Position numbers and translations under genes: made by a program. Below the pieces are notes generated by a model. That model was not told the DNA's origin, made no database searches, and saw only the letters and a list, made by a program, of their open reading frames with translations. This document shows positions 45,566-55,900 of a stretch of DNA of 64,000 bases, piece after piece (the stretch's first letter is position 1; the number at the start of each line of letters is the position of its first letter). Source of the DNA: Phyllobacterium phragmitis (GTDB lineage: Bacteria > Pseudomonadota > Alphaproteobacteria > Rhizobiales > Rhizobiaceae). The stretch spans positions 1 through 64,000 of the forward strand of contig NZ_PVBR01000011.1 in assembly GCF_002980495.1 (NCBI RefSeq). The letters run 5' to 3'.

Positions 45566-46936
45566 GTGTCCTATCAGCCTAATTCCACCGAAGCTCGAGA
45601 TATCGCCTATCAGCTCCATTCCTATACCAACGCCCGCAAGCATGAGGCCGAAGGGCCTCTGGTCATCGAGCGGGGCGAAGGCATCTATGTCTTCGACAAC
45701 AATGGCAAGCGCTATATCGAGGGAATGGCCGGGCTTTGGAGCGTCGCCGTCGGCTTTGGCGAGAAGCGCCTGATCGAGGCCGCAACGCGCCAGATGGCCA
45801 AACTGCCCTATTATCATACTTTCACGCAGAAGACGCATGGGCCCTCCGTCGACCTGGCGGAAAAGCTGATCGCCATGGCCCCTGTGCCGATGTCGAAGGC
45901 CTATTTCACCAATTCCGGCTCGGAAGCCAACGACACGGTGGTCAAGCTGGTCCGCTATCGCTCCAACGCGCTCGGCAAGCCGGAAAAGAAGAAGATCATC
46001 TCACGCTTCAAGGGCTATCATGGCGTGACGCTTGCCAGCGCCAGCCTGACCGGCCTGCCCAACAATCACCGCTCCTTCGATCTGCCGATGCCGGGCATCC
46101 TGCACACCACATGCCCGCACCACCGTGCCGGCGCCGTCCCCGGGGAGAGCGAAATCGAATTCTCCAGGCGCTGCGCCAAGGATCTCGAAAATATGATCCT
46201 GAGCGAGGGCCCGGAAACGGTCGCCGCCTTCATCGGCGAGCCGGTGATGGGCGCCGGCGGCGTGATCGTGCCGCCTACCGGCTATTGGCAGGCCATCCAG
46301 GCGGTTCTCAAGAAATATGACATCCTGCTGATCGCCGATGAGGTCATCTGCGGCTTCGGACGCACGGGCGAGATGTTCGGCTCGACAAAATATGGGCTCG
46401 AACCCGATATCATGACGCTGTCGAAGCAGCTGTCTTCCTCCTATATGCCGATCTCCGCCGTGCTCATCAATGATCGGGTCTACCAGCCGATTGCCGATGA
46501 ATCAGCTGAAATCGGCACCTTCGGCCATGGCTATACCGCCAGCGGCCACCCGGTAGCCGCTGCTGTCGCCCTGGAAAACCTCGCCATCATAGAGGAACGC
46601 GACCTGGTCGGAAACGCACGAACACTGAGCCCGCATTTTCAGGCGCGCTTGCGTTCGCTGGAGGCCCACCCGCTCGCCGTGGAGGCACGTGGCGTCGGAT
46701 TGATCGGCGCGCTTGAGGTCTATCACGCAGCATTCGCCGATGAACCCGGCGTTCTCGGCGCAATGATGAACCGCGCGATGCATGAGCGCGGCCTGATTGC
46801 CCGCAATATGGGCGATGCGATCGCCTTCTGCCCGCCGCTCATCATCACCAAGGCTGAGATCGACCAGATCTTCGATATCACCGCGGCATCACTCGATGCA
46901 GTCAAGGCGATGGTCGACAATAGAGGGGCTGGCTGA
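45566..46936 (+). CDS. Class III omega-aminotransferase
   Basis: A 456-aa PLP-dependent aminotransferase of the class III (omega-transaminase) family. Markers are GIYVFDNNGKRYIEGMAGLW, YFTNSGSEANDTVVKLVRY, AFIGEPVMGAGGVIVPP and LLIADEVICGFGRTGEMFGS; the PLP lysine is Lys287 in LSKQLSSSYMPISA. The start is GTG 45566 with CAGGTG upstream. Members act on putrescine, beta-alanine, taurine or aryl amines with pyruvate as acceptor; the exact donor is not readable here. It is not obviously in an operon. Confidence 0.9.
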   Translation: MSYQPNSTEARDIAYQLHSYTNARKHEAEGPLVIERGEGIYVFDNNGKRYIEGMAGLWSVAVGFGEKRLIEAATRQMAKLPYYHTFTQKTHGPSVDLAEKLIAMAPVPMSKAYFTNSGSEANDTVVKLVRYRSNALGKPEKKKIISRFKGYHGVTLASASLTGLPNNHRSFDLPMPGILHTTCPHHRAGAVPGESEIEFSRRCAKDLENMILSEGPETVAAFIGEPVMGAGGVIVPPTGYWQAIQAVLKKYDILLIADEVICGFGRTGEMFGSTKYGLEPDIMTLSKQLSSSYMPISAVLINDRVYQPIADESAEIGTFGHGYTASGHPVAAAVALENLAIIEERDLVGNARTLSPHFQARLRSLEAHPLAVEARGVGLIGALEVYHAAFADEPGVLGAMMNRAMHERGLIARNMGDAIAFCPPLIITKAEIDQIFDITAASLDAVKAMVDNRGAG

Positions 46937-46962
46937 TCCGCCTGCCCCGTCGCTTCGTTTTA

Positions 46963-47997
46963 TCACACCGCCGGGGGATTGAGCCTGGCGAAGCCCTCCT
47001 GACGGCGATAGGGGAAATACGGATAAGCTGCGGTGACCTCGCTCGCCGCATCGAGTTTGGCGACCTGTTCAGGTGTCAACGCCCAGCCGACGGCACCGAG
47101 ATTCTGGCGTAGCTGCTCCTCGTTGCGTGCGCCGATGATGACCGAGGAGATGGACGGACGCCGTAGCAGCCAGTTGAGCGCGATCTGCGGAACGGTTCTG
47201 CCGGTTTCCTCGGCAATCGCATCAAGCACATCGATGATATCGAATAGCCTTTCGTCATCCACCGGCGGACCGAATTCGGCGGTCTGGTGCAACCGGCTCT
47301 GTTCCGGCAAGGGCTGGCCGCGGCGGATTTTGCCGGTGAGCCGCCCCCAGCCAAGCGGGCTCCACACCAGCGCGCCGACGCCCTGATCCAGACCGAGCGG
47401 CATCAACTCCCATTCATAATCGCGCCCGACCAGCGAATAATAAACCTGATGCGCGACATAGCGAGGATTGCCGTGCTTATCCGCCGCTGCCAGTGACTTC
47501 ATCATTTCCCAGCCGGAGAAATTGGAAGCGCCCACATAGCGGATCTTTCCGGCACGCACGAGATCGTCGAGCGCCGACACGACTTCTTCTACAGGTGTCT
47601 CCGCGTCGAAGGCGTGCAGTTGCAGGAGATCGATGTAATCCGTACCCAGCCGACGCAGCGCATCTTCGACAGCCCTGATCAGCCTTGGCCGCGAGGTGCC
47701 CGCATCGTTCGGCCCATCGCCCATCGGCAGGCCTGTTTTGGTCGAGATGATCACCTGATCGCGGCGGCCCTTGATCGCCGCGCCCAGCACCTCCTCGGAA
47801 GCGCCGTTCGAATAAACGTCGGCGGTGTCGAACATATTCACGCCCGCCTCGAGGCAGATATCGACCAGCCGCCGCGCCTCGCTCGCGTCCGTACTGCCCC
47901 ATGCGCCGAAAAGCGGCCCCTGCCCGCCGAATGTTCCCGCGCCGAAGCTGAGAACCGGAACCTTCAGGCCGGCTGCACCCAGATGTCTGTATTCCAT
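46963..47997 (-). CDS. Aldo/keto reductase
   Basis: A 344-aa AKR of the YajO/AKR9-13-like group: MEYRHLGAAGLKVPVLSFGA at the start, FDTADVYSNGASEEVLG with the catalytic Asp and Tyr, VIISTKTGLPMG (Lys), LLQLHAFDAETP (His), and the NADP-binding PSISSVIIGARNEEQL. The true start is ATG 47997; upstream in-frame sequence overlaps the MFS gene and is not coding. It is 35 nt after the MFS exporter gene, same strand, so probably co-transcribed with it. Confidence 0.92.
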   Translation of the reverse strand: MEYRHLGAAGLKVPVLSFGAGTFGGQGPLFGAWGSTDASEARRLVDICLEAGVNMFDTADVYSNGASEEVLGAAIKGRRDQVIISTKTGLPMGDGPNDAGTSRPRLIRAVEDALRRLGTDYIDLLQLHAFDAETPVEEVVSALDDLVRAGKIRYVGASNFSGWEMMKSLAAADKHGNPRYVAHQVYYSLVGRDYEWELMPLGLDQGVGALVWSPLGWGRLTGKIRRGQPLPEQSRLHQTAEFGPPVDDERLFDIIDVLDAIAEETGRTVPQIALNWLLRRPSISSVIIGARNEEQLRQNLGAVGWALTPEQVAKLDAASEVTAAYPYFPYRRQEGFARLNPPAV

Positions 47998-48032
47998 GAT
48001 TTTTCTCGCTTGTTGCTGTTGGTCGATATTGT

Positions 48033-49214
48033 TCAGGCGTTGCCGGTTGCCACGGAGGTCAGCGCCGGCTTCTGGTCGAGACGAATGCTCAAGATCGCGA
48101 CGGCAAGGCCGCCCAGGGTGATGAGCGCGGCAACCAGCGGGATCGCGCCGAGGCCCGCTCCATGCGTGATCACCGCGCCGCCGGCCCAGGCGCCGAGCGC
48201 ATTGCCGAGATTGAAGGCGGCGATGTTGAAGCTGGAGGCAAGGCTCTGCCCCGCGCCCTCCGCCTTCGACAGCACCCACATCTGAAGCGGCGCGACGGTC
48301 GCGAAACCAGCAGCGCCCAGCAGTCCGACAAAGACGACGGCGGCGATCCTGTCATGCAGCGCGAAGGTCATCAGACCGAGCACGCCGGCAAGCACGATCA
48401 GCGTGCCGATCACGGTACGGACGAGATGCCGGTCCGCCAGACGCCCGCCGATGAGATTGCCGGCGATGAGCCCGCCGCCGAAGACCAGCAGGATCGGCGA
48501 AACGGCGCTCTCGGTAAAGCCGGTGATCTGCGTCAGCGCCGGGGCGATATAGGTGAAGACCGCGAAGACGCCGGCATAGCCCAGCACCGTCGTCAAAAGC
48601 CCGAGCAGCACCGGCCGTCGCGCCATCGCCTTGAGGTCGGCACGCCAATCCCCGGCTTCAGGCGCAGCCTTGTCCTTCGGTACGAGCAGCGCGATGACGG
48701 CGAACGCCACGCTTCCGACGATCGCCACCGCCCAGAAAGTCGCGCGCCAGCCGAATTGCTGGCCGAGCCAGGTGCCGAAGGGAACGCCGAGGATATTTGC
48801 GACGGTGAGGCCGGTGAACATGATGGCGATGGCCGAGGCCCGTTTGTCCGGGGAGACGAGGCTGGTAGCGACCACCGATCCGACGCCGAAGAACGTGCCG
48901 TGGGCAAAGGCGGTAAGCACCCGCGCCGCCATCAGGAAGCCGTAGTCCGGGGCCAGCGCGCAGGCAGCATTGCCGATGGTGAAGATCACCATCAAGCCGA
49001 GCAGCACAGCCTTGCGCGGCCAGCGGCTGGTCATAGCGGTCAGAACCGGCGCACCGGCAACGACGCCGAGTGCATAACCGGAGATCAGAAGGCCCGCGGA
49101 TGCAATCGTGACGTGGAGATCGGCGCTGACCTCCAGCAACAGGCCCATGATGACGAATTCAGTGACGCCGATGCCGAATGCACCAGCCGTCAAGGCATAG
49201 AGAGCCAAAGGCAT
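48033..49214 (-). CDS. MFS transporter (DHA1/AraJ-like exporter)
   Basis: A 393-aa major facilitator with 12 TM helices. MPLALYALTAGAFGIGVTEF and VIMGLLLEVSADLHVTIASA mark the AraJ/YdhP-like drug and sugar exporter subgroup; the loop 2-3 motif is in GAPVLTAMTSRWPRK. The start ATG 49214 has GAGG upstream. It is divergent from a LysR gene, and the aldo/keto reductase follows downstream. The unit looks like an inducible detoxification pair. Confidence 0.9.
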   Translation of the reverse strand: MPLALYALTAGAFGIGVTEFVIMGLLLEVSADLHVTIASAGLLISGYALGVVAGAPVLTAMTSRWPRKAVLLGLMVIFTIGNAACALAPDYGFLMAARVLTAFAHGTFFGVGSVVATSLVSPDKRASAIAIMFTGLTVANILGVPFGTWLGQQFGWRATFWAVAIVGSVAFAVIALLVPKDKAAPEAGDWRADLKAMARRPVLLGLLTTVLGYAGVFAVFTYIAPALTQITGFTESAVSPILLVFGGGLIAGNLIGGRLADRHLVRTVIGTLIVLAGVLGLMTFALHDRIAAVVFVGLLGAAGFATVAPLQMWVLSKAEGAGQSLASSFNIAAFNLGNALGAWAGGAVITHGAGLGAIPLVAALITLGGLAVAILSIRLDQKPALTSVATGNA

Positions 49215-49302
49215 GATAGCCGCCTCTTCAAGATGATTCCAATTCACTGGACTATGGACGAATGCCGTACGATGATATAGAGAGCGCACAGGAACATCAT
49301 TT

Positions 49303-49317
49303 ATGAATTGAATTCAT
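49303..49317. promoter_or_regulatory. 15-nt palindrome before LysR gene
   Basis: ATGAATT-G-AATTCAT is a perfect 7+7 inverted repeat ending 1 nt before the LysR start codon at 49319, in the divergent promoter region with the MFS gene. It occupies the place of a ribosome-binding site. It is the best candidate for the LysR operator here. Confidence 0.45.
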
Positions 49318-49318
49318 C

Positions 49319-50224
49319 ATGAGCCGCATGGACGTCAATCGCTTCGGCGAAATGGAAGTCTTCGTGAGAGTGGTCGAAATGGCCGGCTTCTCCGCCGCCG
49401 CACGCGCCTGCCGGATGACGCCATCGGCCGTGAGCAAACTGATCACCCGGCTGGAAACGCGTCTCGGAACAAGGCTGGTCAACCGCTCGACGCGAAAACT
49501 CCAGCTTACGCCGGAGGGCTGCGCCTTTTACGAGCGCAGCACGCGCATCCTTGCCGATCTCGACGAGGCGGAACGCAATGCCTCGTCAGGCGAAAAGCCC
49601 GCCGGGCGCATTCGCCTCAACACCAATGCCTCGTTCGCCACCCATATCCTGGCGCCATTGGTGCCGGAGTTCCTTGCGCGTTACCCCGATATCGCGCTCA
49701 ACATCGTGCAGACGGATGCGGTGATAGACCTTCTCGAGGAACACACCGATGTCGCGGTGCGTGCCGGTCCGCTGAAAAGCTCCAGTCTCGTCGCCCGCAA
49801 GCTCGGCGCGACGCGTATGATGATCGTCGCGTCACCGGATTATCTCAAGCGGTTCGGGCATCCAAACACCGTTCCCGAGCTCGAAAAGCACAACCGCCTT
49901 GGCTTCTGCTACGCCAGGACTATCGAGGGCTGGCCGCTCATCTATGAGGGTGAGGCCGTCACGCTTCCCGTCATCGGCAATGTCCAGGTCAGCGACGGCG
50001 AAGCCATGCGGCAATTGGCGCTCGCAGGCGCAGGCCTTGCCCGGGTCGCCGCATTCACCGTCCGAGACGACATCAAGGCAGGCCGCCTCGTGACCGTCCT
50101 CGAAGACTGCAACCCTCGCGATCTGGAGGAGGTGCACGCGGTCTATCTCGGCCAGGGCGGCCCCCTGCCTGCCCGCATACGCGCCCTGCTCGACTTCCTC
50201 GCCGAACGCGAACGCGTCGGGTGA
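49319..50224 (+). CDS. LysR-family regulator of the MFS/reductase unit
   Basis: A 301-aa LysR-type protein of the CrgA-like group: HTH MEVFVRVVEMAGFSAAARAC with RMTPSAVSKLITRLETRLGT, and effector domain with ASFATHILAPLVPEFLARYP and GDGEAMRQLALAGAG-like segment (SDGEAMRQLALAGAGLARVA). ATG 49319 has no visible Shine-Dalgarno sequence, and ATG 49328 is an alternative three codons later. It probably controls the divergent exporter through the adjacent palindrome. Confidence 0.9.
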   Translation: MSRMDVNRFGEMEVFVRVVEMAGFSAAARACRMTPSAVSKLITRLETRLGTRLVNRSTRKLQLTPEGCAFYERSTRILADLDEAERNASSGEKPAGRIRLNTNASFATHILAPLVPEFLARYPDIALNIVQTDAVIDLLEEHTDVAVRAGPLKSSSLVARKLGATRMMIVASPDYLKRFGHPNTVPELEKHNRLGFCYARTIEGWPLIYEGEAVTLPVIGNVQVSDGEAMRQLALAGAGLARVAAFTVRDDIKAGRLVTVLEDCNPRDLEEVHAVYLGQGGPLPARIRALLDFLAERERVG

Positions 50225-50232
50225 TCCCCAAA

Positions 50233-52773
50233 TCAGCTCGCAGGCTTGCTCCGGAACAGGCTCCAGCGCGACTGATTGGGACGTTTGCCGTTGCCGTTCA
50301 TTTCCGGCTCAGGCGCATGGGCCTGTATGGAGCCTTCCGGCGGATAGGAGAGCGTATCACTCATCTTCGCCTTGTCCGCTATGGTGAAATCGGGGAACGG
50401 AAGCTTTTCCTCACTGCGCCATGCCGCGACCCTCTTTTCCGCTTCCTCGCGTTTTTCCTCATCGATCGGGATATCGTTGCCCCTGTATTCAACCGATGAC
50501 GGGAATGCGAACTGGACGCCGGCATCGTCCATGACCTTTATTATGCGCAGGAAAATGTCCTCGCGTATGGCGAGAAACTCGGAATGATCTGACGTGCTGA
50601 TATAGGTGAATATCTCGACATCAAGCGAATATTCGCCAAAATTGACGAAACGGACGCGGCAGGGATCTTCAACGACGCCGGGATGAGCGATCAGCAATTG
50701 GCGCAATTCGGCAAGCACGTAGCGCAACTGATCGGCGGTCGTCTCGTAGCGCAATTGCAGCGTAGTGGTGAAACGGATGCGGTCGCGCCTTGCATAGTTC
50801 TCGATCTTCATATTGGCGAAATCCGAGTTCGGCACGGAAATCACGGTACGGTCGAGCGAGCGCACCCGCGTGGAACGCATGCCGATATGCTCGACGGTGC
50901 CGAGCATATCGTCGAATTTGCAGAAATCGCCGACGCTGACCGGCCTGTCGGCATAGAGCGTCAGGCCTGAGAGAAAGTTCTGCAGCGTCGGCTGTGCGGC
51001 AAGCGCCACCGCGAGGCCGCCAATACCGAGTCCCGCCAGCACATGCTGGTAGGGAATGGAGAACACCTTGGCAAGAAGCAGGAAGGCCACCACGATGATC
51101 GCGACGCGGGCAACACCGGTGAGCAGCGCAATCAGCGTCTCGTGATAACCGGGCAACACCCAGCGCCCACGATAGCTGTCGGCGATCACGCCGATGAGAT
51201 GCCAGAGGATCGGAACGGCGCCGATCAGGATCGCCGTCCAGGCCAGGGCCTTGACCGGCGCGGCGACGACGTCGGGCAATCCCAGCATGCGCTCCGCAAG
51301 GAGTAGAAACAGGCCGAAAACGATGGCCCGCGTCGACCATTCGAGCACCCGCATGAACGGTGCCGACCGGCTGGACCAACTGCCGGAAACGGCTGAAGTC
51401 ACGGCGTTCACGAGGAAGCCGCACAAAATGCCGAGCACACCGAAAACGCCGAGCAGCAACCATTGCCAGCGATCGATAGGGCCGGCGCGCTTGAGCAGGT
51501 CCGGATTGATCGAACGGGCAAGCGAACGGGCTTTGAAATAAGGATCATCCGATGCGAAAGCCGCGAATTCCGGCGCAACCGGCGTATCCTCGACAGCAGC
51601 ATAAAGGGCGCGAATATGGTGCAGCGTCTGCGGCGTGAACTGCCAGATCACACCGTCATCGGTTTCGACCGGACCGATGACGATGTTGCCAGCTGGATGC
51701 TGAAAAAAGACGAAAGGCGTCTTGCTCTTGGGATCATCTGGGATCTCCTGCCAATAAACATAACCGATCCGGTCGATCACCTTCTTCAGATAGCGACCGA
51801 GCAACCGGGCATCGTCATCGCGGACAGCCGCACTGAAATCACGCATGTTGAGCGTGGTATCGGCTGGTAGATCGCTGTTGCCGGAAAAACCGCTGAGCAG
51901 CATCTTGAAGGTGTCGCGCGGCGTCCTGAGCTTTGCCGGTTCGGTAACGGCATCCACCGGCTCTCCCCGTGCATTGGCGAGTTCCGTGTTCTTGGCCTGC
52001 AGCGCGGCAAGCGGCGGCCCCACGATAAACCACTTATCGCCCTTGCGCCGGAAGGTGATGTCGAATGTCACGTCGGTATCGAACTGACCAAGCTTCGCTG
52101 TCACCTCGTCGCCTGAAATCTGCCCGTGCGGGATGTTCCAGAGGCGGAAGGTCAGCTTGTCTATCACTGAAAAAAGCTCATGCACATAGTTGCCGATGTT
52201 GAGGCCGCCGCGATCGGCTTCACTGACATCGACGAGACCAGCGGCCTTGCTGACCAACGCCATGCCGCCGCCTGCGCCCCGCGAGATATTATCGGCGCCA
52301 CTTTCGTTCATCGCCTGCAGGAACGTGCGCATGGTCGTCATCGGGCTCGACTGATCGATCTGTATGCTCTGATATTGCGACGCATCGACGCGAACCCCGG
52401 TCCACCATTCCGCTGTGGCATAATCGAAGCGTCCCATGAAGCTCGAACCGTCCTGCGATTGGACAAAGAGAAATTCGCCCTGCCGATCGCCTTCAAACCA
52501 GCGGCCGATGAGTTTCTGGCCATCCGCCTTGCCCTCGATACGACCATTGTAGAGCGAATAGCGGCCGGTTACCTTCGTGCCGTTTTGCTCGAATTCGACC
52601 TGCGCACCGCCCCCGGTCCACTTCGTATCCCATACGCCCGACCAGTTGGCGGTCGCCTGTGACTGGGCTACCGACACGGAAAAGCCCAGGGCAAGAAGTG
52701 AAAAAACCAGTAAAAGAAAAGTGGAACGCCGCGCCAAGAACAGGAATTCCCAAAAACACTCGATCATGCGCAT
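50233..52773 (-). CDS. Large MscS-family mechanosensitive channel
   Basis: An 846-aa channel. The signal/anchor helix is at residues ~14-36. A large periplasmic domain of about 430 residues follows, with an N-terminal beta segment (WSGVWDTKWTGGGAQVEFEQ) and a DUF-like region. Then come four or five TM helices from about 440, and the MscS core GLGIGGLAVALAAQPTLQNF with GLTLYADRPVSVGDFCKFDD near 585-620. The C-terminal cytoplasmic domain is followed by a 60-residue polar tail. The start is ATG 52773 with GAGGGG 7 nt upstream; a longer frame to 52839 is not supported. The periplasmic half is much longer than in MscS and comparable to YbdG/MscK-type relatives. It should release solutes on osmotic downshock. 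Confidence 0.9.
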   Translation of the reverse strand: MRMIECFWEFLFLARRSTFLLLVFSLLALGFSVSVAQSQATANWSGVWDTKWTGGGAQVEFEQNGTKVTGRYSLYNGRIEGKADGQKLIGRWFEGDRQGEFLFVQSQDGSSFMGRFDYATAEWWTGVRVDASQYQSIQIDQSSPMTTMRTFLQAMNESGADNISRGAGGGMALVSKAAGLVDVSEADRGGLNIGNYVHELFSVIDKLTFRLWNIPHGQISGDEVTAKLGQFDTDVTFDITFRRKGDKWFIVGPPLAALQAKNTELANARGEPVDAVTEPAKLRTPRDTFKMLLSGFSGNSDLPADTTLNMRDFSAAVRDDDARLLGRYLKKVIDRIGYVYWQEIPDDPKSKTPFVFFQHPAGNIVIGPVETDDGVIWQFTPQTLHHIRALYAAVEDTPVAPEFAAFASDDPYFKARSLARSINPDLLKRAGPIDRWQWLLLGVFGVLGILCGFLVNAVTSAVSGSWSSRSAPFMRVLEWSTRAIVFGLFLLLAERMLGLPDVVAAPVKALAWTAILIGAVPILWHLIGVIADSYRGRWVLPGYHETLIALLTGVARVAIIVVAFLLLAKVFSIPYQHVLAGLGIGGLAVALAAQPTLQNFLSGLTLYADRPVSVGDFCKFDDMLGTVEHIGMRSTRVRSLDRTVISVPNSDFANMKIENYARRDRIRFTTTLQLRYETTADQLRYVLAELRQLLIAHPGVVEDPCRVRFVNFGEYSLDVEIFTYISTSDHSEFLAIREDIFLRIIKVMDDAGVQFAFPSSVEYRGNDIPIDEEKREEAEKRVAAWRSEEKLPFPDFTIADKAKMSDTLSYPPEGSIQAHAPEPEMNGNGKRPNQSRWSLFRSKPAS

Positions 52774-52980
52774 CAAAGGCCCCTCGTGAACTTCGACGCT
52801 GCCGCGTCCAACCGATAACCTGATGATATAACAGGCCATGGAACATCCGCCTGGACGACCGCCGTCGCGGTGATATTAGCGAACCTCTCCGTATTTCCTA
52901 TAACGATAATATATCTTTCCTAACCAGAAGTATCGGATCAAGGAAAGGACGAAAAAAAGCGATACGGAACCTTTATCCTA

Positions 52981-55900
52981 TCACGTCGACAGGCGTTCTT
53001 CTGTATTCTTCTCCGGTTCTTTGATGCGGAACCATGCAACGTAAAGCGCGGGAAGGAACAGGAGCGTGATCGCCGTACCGGCGATAATGCCGCCCATCAT
53101 CGCGTAAGCCATCGGCCCCCAGAACACCTCGCGCGCAATCGGGATCAACGCCAGGCTTGCCGCCGCCGCCGTCAGCGCGATCGGCCGCATGCGATGCTGC
53201 GTCGCCTCGATGACCGCGTTCCAGGGATGCACGCCCTCCCCGATCAGGTCCTCGATCTGCACGATGAGGATCACCGAATTGCGGATCAGGATGCCGATCA
53301 GCGCCAGGACGCCGAGAATGGCGACGAAGCCGAGTGGCGCGCCGCTTGGCACAAGTGCCGCGACGACACCGATCAGGCCGAGCGGCGCCACGGCAACCAC
53401 CAGGAAGAGCCGCTGGAAGCTCTGAAGCTGGATCATCAGGATCGTTGCCATGACGAACAGCATCAAAGGCACGACAGCGATGATCGGTCCCTGGCTCTTG
53501 GCGCTTTCCTCGACCGTACCGGCAGTCGCAATGGAATAGCCGGCGGGCAACTTTTCGGCAAAGGCCTGGATATCGGGCGCGAGTTCTTCAACGACCGTCG
53601 CCGGCATTACGGCATTGTTGATGCCTGCCGCAACCGTGATCGTCGGAATGCGGCCGCGCCGCCAGACCACGGGCTGCTCGAGTTCGTAACGGAAATTGGC
53701 GATCGACGCGAGCGGTATGGATTCGCCCGTCCCGGTCGCGATCTGCAGATCCCGCAAGGTTTCGATCGAGCCTCTCTCCTTGGCATCGGCCCGCGCGATC
53801 ACGCTGACGAGATAGGTCGCGTCGCGGACCTGCGTGATGGTGACGCCGCCGACGACGCTGTTGAGCGTCGTCGCAATGGCCTTGGATGTGACGCCGAATT
53901 GCCGGGCCTTGTCCTGCATCACGTCGACCTTGACCACTCGGCCCGGCTCGTTCCAGTCATAGGTCACGATCCCCAGATGGGGATTGGCGCTCATGATTCC
54001 GGCCAGGTCCTGCGAAAAGCCGCGCAAGGCCTGGATGTCGGGTCCGCTGATGCGGTATTGCACCGGCCTGCCGACAGGGGGTCCGAGCTCCAGGAGCTTC
54101 ACATAGGTGTCCGTCCCGACGAAATCCTTCCAGAGCACGGTTTCGAACGCCGCCCTCAGCCGGTTTCGCGCCTCTATACTTTTCGAGACGATGATCATCT
54201 GGCCGAAATAGGGATTGGCGGGCTGAACGTCGAAAGTCAGCACGAAACGCACGGCACCCTGGCCGATATAGCTGCTCCAATGCTCGATATCCGGATTGCC
54301 CACGAGCATCGTCTGCTCGAAACGCTCCATCTCGGCCTTCGTTTCGGCGATGGAGCTGCTTTCCGGCAGTTTCCAGTCGATGACCAGTTCCGGCCTGTCG
54401 GACGAGGGAAAGAACTGCTGTTCGATGAACCGCAGGCCGAAGACGGAAAGCGCGAACACCAGCACGGTGGCGATGATGGTCAGCCGGTGATGGCGAACCG
54501 CCAGGCGCAGCACACGCGAAAACACCAGGAAGAACCGGCGCGGCTTTTCCTCGTGATGGGGCATTGTAGCAGGCAGGAACGTCACGCCCAGAAGCGGCGC
54601 GAAGAGAACAGCCACGATCCACGACACGATCAGCGAAACCGCGATGACGACAAAGAGCGTAAAGGTATATTCGCCCGCCTGGCTGGAATTGAGGCCGATC
54701 GGCATGAAGCCGGCGATCGTCACCAGCGTTCCCGTCAACATGGGAAACGCCGTATGGGTGTAGACATAGGTCGCGGCCTTGTTGAGAGGATCGCCCCTCT
54801 CCAGCCGCGCCACCATCATCTCGACGGCGATCATCGCGTCGTCCACCAGCAGCCCGAGCGCGATGATGAGAGCGCCCAGCGAAACGCGCTGCAGCGAAAT
54901 ATCGAGATAGCTCATCGTCAGGAACGTGATGGCGAGCACCAGCGGGATGGAGAGCGACACCACGAAGCCGGCCCGGACCCCGAGGCTGATGAAGCTCACC
55001 GCAAGGACGATGGCGACGGCTTCGAAGAGCGCGCGGGTAAAGCCCGACACCGCCTCCTCGACCACCACGGGCTGGTCAGCGACCAGATGCACGCCGACGC
55101 CGACTGGCAGCTCCGCCACCACCTTTTTCATCGTCTCGCTCAGCGCCTCGCCGAACTCCAGGAGATTGCCGTTCGGCTTCATGCCGATGGCGAGCCCGAT
55201 GGCGTCCTGCCCGTTGACGCGGAAAATCGATGTGGGTGGATCGATATAGCCGCGGGTGACGGTCGCCACATCCGTCAGCCGGAAAAACCGGTCGTTCACC
55301 CGCAAATTGATGGCGCGAAGGCTGTCTTCGGAGGTGAACTGCCCGTTCACCCGCACGCTCACCCGTTCCGGTCCCGCTTCGACGACGCCTGATGGCGTGA
55401 TGGCGTTCTGATCCTGGAGGCTCTGCATGATGGCCTGCTCGTCGAGGCCGAGCGCGGCCAGCTGCCGTGTCGAGAACTCCAGATAGATGGCCTCGTCCTG
55501 CGCGCCGACCAGGTCGACCTTGCCGGCATTGGGAACGGTCAGGATTTTCGTGCGGGCATCCTCGACATAATCGCGCAATTGCCGCTGCGTCAGCCCGTCG
55601 GCGGTGAAGGCGTAGATATTCCCGTAAACATCGCCGAAACGGTCGTTGAAATAGGGACCGAGGACGCCATCGGGAAAAGACGTCCTGATATCGTTCAGCA
55701 TATTGCGGACGCGCACCCATGTCGCCTCGACATTGCGCCCTTGGGTGGTGGCCTTCAGATTGACGAAAACAATGGTCTTGCCGGCTGTCGTGACACTCCG
55801 GGTGAAATCGAGATCGTCGAGTTCTTCGAGCTTCTTCTCGATACGGTCTGTGACCTGGTTGATGGTTTCATCCACCGAGGCGCCCGGCCAGTTAGCCTGC

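Noticed and set aside
53194-55392. 732-codon open frame opposite the RND permease
   Set aside because: An antisense shadow of a well-conserved permease; no family resemblance of its own.
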